From assembly GCA_903926285.1 (NCBI GenBank), contig CAIYIP010000181.1, positions 1 through 7,944 of the forward strand: 7,944 nucleotides of DNA, in the 5' to 3' direction. How positions within the stretch are numbered: position 1 is the stretch's first letter; each line of letters opens with the position of its first letter. This document shows positions 1 to 5,155 of the stretch, one piece after another. This DNA is from an uncultured Gammaproteobacteria bacterium (lineage in GTDB: Bacteria > Pseudomonadota > Gammaproteobacteria > Pseudomonadales > Pseudohongiellaceae). The notes beneath the pieces are model-generated. The model saw only the letters and a program-made list of their open reading frames with translations, was not told where the DNA came from and did not search any database. The translations under genes and the position numbers were made by a program.

Positions 1-939
1 CAGATGCTGTCCTCTCGCGTCCGTCAAAAACTGGTACAGCCTGGTCACTTCCGCCTGCAGCAACGCAGCGTGATCGAAAATCGCATCCGCAGCTTCGGAT
101 GCGCTGACGATCTGCGGTGCTGTTTCGATAATGGCGCGCGCGTGTGTCTCGATCTCTGCAAACAATGCTGAAATAGCCGTCAGCTCCGCCCTTGCGGTGG
201 TATTGGTGACTCTGTTTACCCCGATCGCACTATCACCTTCCAGCAAGGCTTCATGGTTGCCGGAAAACAGGATGACGCCCTGTTGAAACTGTTCAAGCGC
301 AGCCGGTACCTGATCACCACCTGCGGCAATCCTGTCAAGGTTCAGGGCAATACGTTCGGAGAGCCATGTCTGGCGCTGCGCTGCTGCTATAGAAGTAACA
401 GACGCATTGTTATCCAGCAAGGTGTTGACGACCTCGTTGTAACTGCGCTGTATCTGGGGAATATTGGCGGCCGCAGTCGCGGCTATCTGGGACAGGCGCT
501 GGATGTCGGTACGATTGTTCTGAATGTATGCAACGTTTGCGCTTATCTGTATCCATAGATCAGCAGCGGTCGGGTGCATGCGCGTTATTTCCAGATCGCG
601 GCCTGTCAAGCTGGTCTTCACGCCAATGCCTGAGTCGACAAAAGCCACTTCGCCGTATCTGATCAGGCTCCAGGCTGAGTCAAAATCCTTCACTGCAGTT
701 TCGAGCCGGTCAAAGGCCAGGCTCGAGCCGGACATGGCCTCGGAGACGCGTTGCGGAATTTCCTGCGACAACACGCGCATATCCGCCGTGCGCTGAATGT
801 AAATCTGGTCTTCCGCAGAATGGATATTGACGAACACAAGGTTAACCACAAGCAAGACCAGAGTCATTACAACCAATGACATCAGGATTCTGGTTCTTGA
901 ATCCTTTTTTGTCCTTGAATTTGTGGCTGGCTTGTTCAT
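1..939 (-). CDS. pilJ: PilJ-like methyl-accepting chemotaxis transducer, N-terminal part (cut by window edge)
   Basis: PilJ is the inner-membrane receptor of the Pil-Chp chemosensory system that regulates type IV pili. The frame is open for 313 codons from an ATG at 939 to the window edge, so this is a fragment rather than a broken gene. It begins with a basic cytoplasmic stretch (about residues 1-17, Lys/Arg rich), then one membrane helix (about 18-37, rich in Leu/Val). The rest is the periplasmic sensor region, which matches what I remember of Pseudomonas PilJ: RVLSQ at about 55-59, an IPQ-x(5)-NEVV stretch, and AAAQRQ followed by a SERI-like motif. The second membrane helix, HAMP and methyl-accepting signalling domain should lie beyond position 1. 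It starts 17 bp after the pilI stop, consistent with one operon. The ribosome binding site is weak (GGGA). The identification is strong; sensor-ligand specificity cannot be read. Confidence 0.9.
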   Translation of the reverse strand, partial: MNKPATNSRTKKDSRTRILMSLVVMTLVLLVVNLVFVNIHSAEDQIYIQRTADMRVLSQEIPQRVSEAMSGSSLAFDRLETAVKDFDSAWSLIRYGEVAFVDSGIGVKTSLTGRDLEITRMHPTAADLWIQISANVAYIQNNRTDIQRLSQIAATAAANIPQIQRSYNEVVNTLLDNNASVTSIAAAQRQTWLSERIALNLDRIAAGGDQVPAALEQFQQGVILFSGNHEALLEGDSAIGVNRVTNTTARAELTAISALFAEIETHARAIIETAPQIVSASEAADAIFDHAALLQAEVTRLYQFLTDARGQHL

Positions 940-956
940 ACGTTTCCCGTCACTCG

Positions 957-1604
957 TTACATTGGGTTTGTGGCTGCAGGAATCGTGTCTGCCGCTGTTG
1001 TAACTGGCCGCAGCCTTGATCCATCCACTCGGCTTTCGTTCGCTACTGTCGCCGCTGGGTTGGTATGGCTCATTCGCGTGGCGAGTTCGCCTATGTGCAG
1101 TTGATACCAGTTATCACTACCCACGACAGTGAAAAAACCAACATACGCATCAAGCCCTTCCAGCTCAGCCTCAAGCACCAGGTCGCCCTCACGAAAATCG
1201 TTCTGAAAAAATTTCTGTATGCCGAATACCTTGTCCACCGCAATCCCGCAAAATGTCGTACCCTGCTCGACGAGGATGATCTGCGAAGAGCCGTTTCTGG
1301 TTCTTGCGCCGTTGAAGAACTCACTGACACCAAACACGGGCAACAAGCGTCCGCGCACATTCATCAAACCTTTGACCCAGCCAGCACAACCCGGAATGAC
1401 GGTGACTGATCTTGGCTCAAGTATTTCCGCTACCAGGTGCAACGGCACAATAAAGTTCATGCCTGCAATAACACACCTCACACCGAACCACTGTTCGCTG
1501 GAATCAGCGTTTTTTGGCACGGCATCGCCATTAAGTAGTACCGCCTCTTCGAGACTCAAGAGCAAATTGAATGCCTTGCTGGCGGTCAGTACACGTGGAG
1601 TCAT
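957..1604 (-). CDS. pilI: PilI-like CheW-domain adaptor
   Basis: This CheW-type scaffold protein should couple the receptor PilJ to the histidine kinase ChpA of the pilus chemosensory array in the cytoplasm. It has 215 residues. An N-terminal helical lead (about 1-35) is followed by a CheW domain (about 38-178). Its clearest signature is at 75-90, a GWVKGLMNVRGRLLPV stretch that closely follows Pseudomonas PilI. The reading frame is open further upstream (to 1691), but I chose the ATG at 1604. It forms an ATGA overlap with the pilH stop, indicating translational coupling, and the upstream extension lies entirely within pilH. Unusual: after the CheW domain there is a tail of about 35 residues (181-215), rich in Ala, Thr, Pro and Asn, so the protein is longer than the Pseudomonas form (about 178 residues by memory). 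Confidence 0.88.
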   Translation of the reverse strand: MTPRVLTASKAFNLLLSLEEAVLLNGDAVPKNADSSEQWFGVRCVIAGMNFIVPLHLVAEILEPRSVTVIPGCAGWVKGLMNVRGRLLPVFGVSEFFNGARTRNGSSQIILVEQGTTFCGIAVDKVFGIQKFFQNDFREGDLVLEAELEGLDAYVGFFTVVGSDNWYQLHIGELATRMSHTNPAATVANESRVDGSRLRPVTTAADTIPAATNPM

Positions 1605-1969
1605 GACATTACTTCGTTGATCGCGCCCAACAGGACTGCTCGCTCTACGGTCTTGATGATGTAGGCACCTGCACCTTGCCGCATCGCCCATACCTTGTCC
1701 GTTTCCTGGTCCTTGCCACTGATGATGATGACTGGAATGTTTCTGGTAATTTCCTCATTTTTTAACTGCCTCGTCGTCTGAAAGCCGTTGATACCCGGCA
1801 TGACGATATCCATCAAGATCAAGTCAGGCTGTTCAGTACGCGCCATAGATATACCGTCCACGCCATTGCTGGCGGCAATGACCTGATGCCCGGCATTTTC
1901 CAGAAGTATTGCCGCCTGCCGCGTATCCTCGGCAGAGTCGTCGACTATAAGTACCTTCAACTTCTTCAT
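1601..1969 (-). CDS. pilH: PilH-like single-domain response regulator
   Basis: PilH is a stand-alone receiver domain, phosphorylated by the pilus chemosensory kinase; in Pseudomonas it opposes or tunes PilG output on pilus retraction. This 122-residue protein is one receiver domain: acidic pair D10/D11, phospho-acceptor D54 in an LMDIVMPG context, switch residue S84, and conserved K106. The stretches MDIVMPGINGFQ and KDQETDKVW match what I recall of Pseudomonas PilH almost word for word, which separates it from PilG and CheY. The start at 1969 is preceded by a good AAGGAG site five bases upstream. Unusual: the residue after K106 is Thr (K-T) where receivers nearly always have Pro (K-P), and the following helix reads VERAVLL. 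The stop overlaps the pilI start by four bases. It lies 55 bp after pilG. Confidence 0.9.
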   Translation of the reverse strand: MKKLKVLIVDDSAEDTRQAAILLENAGHQVIAASNGVDGISMARTEQPDLILMDIVMPGINGFQTTRQLKNEEITRNIPVIIISGKDQETDKVWAMRQGAGAYIIKTVERAVLLGAINEVMS

Positions 1970-2024
1970 GACAGCTCCTTGATCCGCGCCTCAATAAACT
2001 GATGTTTCTACAGGACGAAATAAT

Positions 2025-2441
2025 TCACGCAACCAGGGCATCCGCCAGATCTTCGACCCTAGTAGTAAATTTGCTGATCGTATCCAACAACTCATCTTTG
2101 CTGAAAGGTTTGGTCAGATAGCTATTTGCACCGACAACCGCACCTCGTGCCTTGTCGCAAAAACTTGATTTGCTTGACAATAGAATCAACGGAATATGGG
2201 CGAATTGGGGATTGCTGCGAATTATCGAACAGGTTTCATAACCGTTCAGTCTCGGCATCATCACGTCAATGAAGATGATGTCCGGCCTGGTGGAAACAAT
2301 TTTCGCCAGCGCCTCAAAACCGTCTTCTGCCGTGATCACGGTGCAACCGGCTTTTTTCAGCAAGACGTCTGCGGCGCGTCGAATTGTGTTGCTGTCATCG
2401 ATCACCATGACTTTCAGATCACGCAAATTTACTTCTTCCAT
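2025..2441 (-). CDS. pilG: PilG-like single-domain response regulator
   Basis: PilG is the receiver that drives pilus extension and cAMP signalling downstream of the Pil-Chp kinase. The protein has 138 residues with a full receiver domain: D15/D16, phospho-acceptor D59 in an IDVMMPRLNGYETC context, switch Ser at 89-90, and K111-P112 in an YLTKPFSKDELL stretch. The opening LKVMVIDDSNTIRR and the MMPRL segment are characteristic of PilG. The frame continues upstream to a TTG at 2462, but the ATG at 2441 is preferred because an AAGGA site sits eight bases ahead of it. The gene begins 36 bp after the stop of the PAS-EAL gene and is followed after 55 bp by pilH. All key residues are intact, so it should be phosphorylatable. 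Confidence 0.92.
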   Translation of the reverse strand: MEEVNLRDLKVMVIDDSNTIRRAADVLLKKAGCTVITAEDGFEALAKIVSTRPDIIFIDVMMPRLNGYETCSIIRSNPQFAHIPLILLSSKSSFCDKARGAVVGANSYLTKPFSKDELLDTISKFTTRVEDLADALVA

Positions 2442-2477
2442 ACTTTTTTTCCTTGTAAACAATATGGCGAACCAGTT

Positions 2478-3704
2478 CTAGATGACATTGCGCAGAACTG
2501 GGATTTCTGTCCGGAATGATTTGGCATGCAGCTCCTGCGCCTCGCGCTGGAACCATACTCCCTGCACCAGATCGACTTCCGCAAGCCAGAGACAATCGAC
2601 CGTCTCCTTGTCTTGTACTTCGGCAGCGATCACTTTCACAGAGTCCTTGTGGAGGCTATCGACGAGATCTTTAAGGTCGCTAAGCGACAACATGTTCCGG
2701 GAATCGGCGTCACTGATGTCGTTGTCGAACCGCACCAGGCACACCTTGCACTCAGTGACAACTGCAGCTATTGCCTCGCAATTGCTATATCCGGAGATAC
2801 AAATCCTGCTTCCTGCTTCCTGCAGAATTTTAATAAGGGCTATCGCTTCATCAGTGCAGACGAGCACGTCGACTTCCCGCATGTTCAGCACCAGGCAAGC
2901 CGTTTCCACGCCACACTCTGTCAGCTGCGAGGCAAGCCATGCACCGAAGCCAGCGTCCTTGATGGATTGCGCCGTGATAGTGAGCTGGAACTGCAGCGTC
3001 CTGCCCTGGTTGCACAGAAATCCCAACAAGCGAATCGCGCGCTCACATATCCACCGATCAAGTTGCTGGGCTAATGGGGTGTTTTCGACAACACTTGTAA
3101 TTTGTTCCGCTGTCCAGATTTGCTGGTGCGGGCCGCGCATCTGCGGATAAATATCGTAGAACTCCGGCTGCATCACTAATGTCGACATTACCGGCTGATA
3201 CACGAGAACGAGGCTGTCATTTTCAATTGCCTCAGTTATGGACTCATACGAAGGCAGCTCTTCCATCATCGTGCGTGCGACGTCGTCCCGACGATGATTC
3301 TTCACCACTATTCGGGTTGCCACCGTGGCCTGCTCGCCGATGATCCGCACCTGCAGGCAATGTTCATCTTCATAAAAGGTCGGCGTGAGCCGCAGATCGA
3401 CAGGGAAAGCAGCTTTGTTTGCATCAATCGCCACTATTTTCATGCACGCGATCTGCTGCTCGTCATCTGGGGTCTTGCCGGACTTCTGGCTATTCCTCAG
3501 ACTGAGTTTCAGCTCTTTCCTGCACTCTTCAGCCACCATATCCATGAAGGGCGTCGCGAGTACTTCATCGAGATCACTGTACTTAAATAGTTTTATATAT
3601 GACTCGTTCGCAAACACGTGCATGCCATCATGAATGTAGGCGATCGCTGCTCTTGAACCATGACCAGGCTTCTGCCGGTTTCTGCGCTCTGCAATGTTCT
3701 TCAT
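2478..3704 (-). CDS. FimX-like PAS-degenerate EAL protein, first gene of the pil operon
   Basis: This 408-residue cytoplasmic protein has a PAS-like domain (about 15-125, with an IAYIHDGMHVFAN segment at 21-33), a linker, and an EAL-type c-di-GMP phosphodiesterase fold (about 152-395). The architecture resembles FimX of pseudomonads and xanthomonads, which binds c-di-GMP and promotes pilus assembly, but the receiver and GGDEF domains of FimX are absent. The EAL domain looks catalytically dead: the E-x-L-x-R motif reads YDIYPQMR (183-190), the DDFG loop reads ISGYS (303-307), the Asn of the N-x-S-type motif is Thr (241-246), and the A-E-G-V-E motif reads AAEVQ (360-364). YQP (169-171), R190 and Q381-G382 are retained, so nucleotide binding remains possible. 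The ATG at 3704 follows an AGAGGAAG site. Its place ahead of pilG suggests that it signals to the pilus machinery. Family assignment is good; orthology to FimX is an inference. Confidence 0.78.
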   Translation of the reverse strand: MKNIAERRNRQKPGHGSRAAIAYIHDGMHVFANESYIKLFKYSDLDEVLATPFMDMVAEECRKELKLSLRNSQKSGKTPDDEQQIACMKIVAIDANKAAFPVDLRLTPTFYEDEHCLQVRIIGEQATVATRIVVKNHRRDDVARTMMEELPSYESITEAIENDSLVLVYQPVMSTLVMQPEFYDIYPQMRGPHQQIWTAEQITSVVENTPLAQQLDRWICERAIRLLGFLCNQGRTLQFQLTITAQSIKDAGFGAWLASQLTECGVETACLVLNMREVDVLVCTDEAIALIKILQEAGSRICISGYSNCEAIAAVVTECKVCLVRFDNDISDADSRNMLSLSDLKDLVDSLHKDSVKVIAAEVQDKETVDCLWLAEVDLVQGVWFQREAQELHAKSFRTEIPVLRNVI

Positions 3705-3727
3705 TACTTCCTCTGGAATCTTCAGTG

Positions 3728-3755
3728 ATTATTCAGGCTGTTCGAGCGCAGCCAA
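3728..3755 (-). promoter_or_regulatory. Candidate sigma-70 promoter of the pil operon
   Basis: On the minus strand, TTGGCT (3750-3755) and AATAAT (3728-3733) are separated by 16 bases and would start transcription near 3721, giving a short leader of about 17 bases before the PAS-EAL start codon. The -10 matches the consensus at 5 of 6 and the -35 at 4 of 6. It is the best pair I found in the 221-bp gap, but matches of this quality occur often by chance. Confidence 0.3.
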
Positions 3756-3820
3756 ACTGCTATGCCCTTGCATCTAGCTTCTGATAACTGGCGGATATCG
3801 AATTCTTTGCCTCACTGCTT

Positions 3821-3838
3821 CCTGAGGGGGACCTCAGG
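3821..3838. repeat. GC-rich hairpin between the chalcone isomerase-like gene and the pil operon
   Basis: CCTGAGG (3821-3827) and CCTCAGG (3832-3838) are perfect 7-bp inverted arms with a GGGA loop, a GNRA-type tetraloop when read on the plus strand. An outer pair GATAAC (3783-3788) / GTTATC (3838-3843) encloses it. On the minus strand it lies about 90 bases after the stop at 3926 and about 115 bases before the start at 3704. No T-run follows on the minus strand, so it does not fit a standard intrinsic terminator; it could be an mRNA-end structure, attenuator or binding site. The rest of the 3705-3925 gap shows no gene. Confidence 0.5.
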
Positions 3839-3925
3839 TTATCGGCATGATTGCTCAACCACTTAAGCAGTTTCTGTGTGCTTTCAGTCGCCGCCGGCTC
3901 AGCTGTATGTCTTGCTCACCAGTGA

Positions 3926-4561
3926 CTATCCGCCATATCTTCGGGCTATCCGCCGATGCCGCGCCTCCGTGTATTCAAGCTCGGCATATTGCCGTTTGAG
4001 CAATGCGTTCTTGTCTTCCTCGGCACGCCCCAGGATGCCAGCCTTCAATTGGCCGCTCAGGGGTGTGGCTCCCACCCAGGCGTCAAGCAGAATGTCGAAA
4101 AACGCGTCGCCCGGTACTGCGCCTATCTGCACCTGGTTGACCAACACGACTGTCTGGGTACCAGTTTCAAGGTACTCGAAACTGACCTGGTCGCCCCGGA
4201 TCAGCTCGTCCTTGAGCATCTTGGCGAATTTTTGTATCTGCGCTGTCTGGGCAACCCTTTCTTCCCTGCTGCTGCTCAGCATGATTGCGTCGATCCAGAG
4301 CTGGTTGAATCTGCGCGCAGACAGGCTGTCGGTTACGATTCTCATCGCCATGCGTTTGGATGAGCCCGACCTGATCGTTCTTTCAAGTTGCGGTACATAC
4401 AGGACAGCAATGTAGAGGAGCTCGCCCAGGTTCTCGTACTCACCTATTCCGTACAAACTCATGCTGGTGCCGCCGACCAGGGGTTGGGGTGAGGAATACT
4501 GCGCCTGAACCCTGCAGGACAAGGCACTGAGCACTAGCATAAAAAGTAGTGAATTTTTCAT
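3926..4561 (-). CDS. Secreted chalcone isomerase-like protein
   Basis: The 211-residue product looks like the bacterial chalcone isomerase-like family, whose members share the plant fold but have no established reaction. A signal peptide is clear: MKN, a hydrophobic core at 5-15, and likely cleavage after VQA at about residue 20, so it is exported to the periplasm. Family hallmarks are LYGIGEY near the start of the mature part, SKRMAMRI, a SARRFNQLW helix, and FFDILLDAWVGATPLS before a C-terminal charged helix. The frame is open to 4696, but the ATG at 4561 gives a canonical signal peptide although it lacks a clear ribosome site. A competing ATG at 4624 has a good AGGAG site and would add 21 basic residues ahead of the signal sequence. 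It is divergent from the 4859 gene and lies about 220 bp upstream of the pil operon on the same strand. Confidence 0.8.
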   Translation of the reverse strand: MKNSLLFMLVLSALSCRVQAQYSSPQPLVGGTSMSLYGIGEYENLGELLYIAVLYVPQLERTIRSGSSKRMAMRIVTDSLSARRFNQLWIDAIMLSSSREERVAQTAQIQKFAKMLKDELIRGDQVSFEYLETGTQTVVLVNQVQIGAVPGDAFFDILLDAWVGATPLSGQLKAGILGRAEEDKNALLKRQYAELEYTEARHRRIARRYGG

Positions 4562-4607
4562 TTGAGCAACTGCACCAATATCAAAAAAGCTATCTGGGAC
4601 CTGGACT

Positions 4608-4623
4608 CGCACCCGGCGTGCCA
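4608..4623 (-). promoter_or_regulatory. Candidate sigma-54 (-24/-12) promoter for the chalcone isomerase-like gene
   Basis: On the minus strand the element reads TGGCACG-CCGG-GTGCG against the sigma-54 consensus TGGCACG-N4-TTGCW. The -24 block matches 7 of 7 and the -12 block 3 of 5, with the invariant GG and GC at the correct spacing. Transcription would start near 4597, about 36 bases before the ATG at 4561. Three dyads lie upstream at the distances normal for enhancer-binding activators. If the ATG at 4624 were used instead, this element would be coding. Confidence 0.5.
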
Positions 4624-4630
4624 TCGGGCT

Positions 4631-4675
4631 CTCCTGCTTCAAACCGTCGGCCCAAAGCGTGGTCGAAAGCAGGAG
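4631..4675. repeat. Inverted repeat, 9-bp arms (dyad 1 of 3)
   Basis: CTCCTGCTT (4631-4639) and AAGCAGGAG (4667-4675) are exact reverse complements separated by 27 bases; ACC/GGT pairs continue the stem three bases further in. It lies directly upstream of the sigma-54 candidate and is separated by one base from the next dyad. Alone, a pair with this spacing is close to chance for a window of this size. Confidence 0.4.
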
Positions 4676-4676
4676 T

Positions 4677-4695
4677 TGCAATTTCCGAAATTGCA
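4677..4695. promoter_or_regulatory. 19-bp palindrome, candidate activator or repressor operator (dyad 2 of 3)
   Basis: TGCAATTTCCGAAATTGCA has two perfect 9-bp arms around a single central base (4686). A dyad this tight is expected by chance only about 0.03 times in a window this size. It lies in the divergent intergenic region, centred about 90 bases upstream of the predicted sigma-54 start, where enhancer-binding proteins usually bind. The cognate regulator is not identifiable here and is not encoded in the window. Confidence 0.6.
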
Positions 4696-4708
4696 TTTAA
4701 GAAACAAT

Positions 4709-4750
4709 ACTCATCACTTGCCATCCCTTTATATTTAACTTGTGATGAGT
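4709..4750. repeat. Inverted repeat, 9-bp arms (dyad 3 of 3)
   Basis: ACTCATCAC (4709-4717) and GTGATGAGT (4742-4750) are exact reverse complements separated by 24 AT-rich bases. The two arms could be half-sites for a dimer or the stem of an RNA hairpin. They straddle the -10 of a weak minus-strand sigma-70 promoter candidate. This spacing alone is near chance level; the clustering with the two neighbouring dyads is what makes it notable. Confidence 0.4.
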
Positions 4751-4757
4751 GTCGCAA
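4728..4757 (-). promoter_or_regulatory. Weak candidate sigma-70 promoter inside dyad 3
   Basis: On the minus strand, TTGCGA (4752-4757) and TATAAA (4728-4733) are 18 bases apart, matching consensus at 4 of 6 and 5 of 6. It would start near 4721 and give a leader of about 160 bases to the chalcone isomerase-like gene. It is an alternative or addition to the sigma-54 candidate. No convincing plus-strand promoter for the 4859 gene was found in 4740-4858. Confidence 0.2.
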
Positions 4758-4858
4758 TACTTGGGAACTAATCAGCACTTTTCGCGTTGTACCTGTAAAG
4801 AAAACTGACTTTGCCGAGTTGCGCACACAGATTTCAGAAGGACTAAGGGGCAGCGCGC

Positions 4859-5155
4859 TTGTGGCTTGGCGCAATTGCCGGGAAGCATAAGCGGGCGATA
4901 TCAGGATTTCCCGGGACAAGCCCTGAATATTGGCAGCAAGCGTTGCAGGACAAGGGCGTTCAGGATAAGTGCATTGCAATTTACAATGGCGCTGCTGTTA
5001 CCTACACTCCAGCGCGGTATGTCGTTCTCATGGAAGAAGAGGATGAATTTTACGTGTCAGATGTTCTCCATAATTCCTCTCCCGTCTTCCCGCCCGGCAA
5101 GCGCAGGGGTGTAGACAGTTCTGAACTCTCACTGAAATGGGCAACGTCACAATGA
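4859..5155 (+). CDS. Small hypothetical protein coupled to the EEP-family gene
   Basis: I do not recognise this protein. The open frame after an in-frame stop at 4844-4846 gives up to 98 residues. TTG at 4859 is the first possible start, with AAGGGG about eight bases ahead; no ATG occurs before 5030, so the true start is uncertain. The evidence for it is positional and compositional. Its TGA stop (5153-5155) overlaps the ATG of the next gene at 5152 in the ATGA arrangement typical of translational coupling. The middle part (about residues 40-70: alternating hydrophobic strands, then the acidic run MEEEDEFYV) reads like a small beta-rich soluble domain. There is no signal peptide or membrane segment. 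It could instead be the end of a decayed gene, because the 4740-4858 region just upstream has another open frame that ends at 4890. Confidence 0.45.
   Translation: MWLGAIAGKHKRAISGFPGTSPEYWQQALQDKGVQDKCIAIYNGAAVTYTPARYVVLMEEEDEFYVSDVLHNSSPVFPPGKRRGVDSSELSLKWATSQ

Noticed and set aside
2482..3150. A long plus-strand open frame of 222 codons opposite the PAS-EAL gene
   Set aside because: It lies fully antisense to a gene with clear domains, and its Ser/Arg/Cys-rich composition is typical of an antisense shadow frame.
3705..3925. Possible c-di-GMP riboswitch before the PAS-EAL gene, suggested by a GAGGCAAAG stretch
   Set aside because: The paired stems and the conserved core sequence of the known c-di-GMP riboswitch classes are missing.
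3926..3954. CTATCCGCC occurring twice, 20 bases apart, at the end of the chalcone isomerase-like gene
   Set aside because: Only two 9-bp copies, one including the stop codon; too short and too few to call a repeat element.
4590..4625. A GGTGCGAGTCC-like stretch reminiscent of a tRNA T-arm on the minus strand
   Set aside because: The flanking bases do not pair as a T-stem and no acceptor stem, anticodon arm or CCA end was found.
4590..4979. A minus-strand open frame of 129 codons across the divergent intergenic region
   Set aside because: It overlaps the coupled plus-strand ORF and the dyads, has no ribosome site and shows no recognisable protein pattern.
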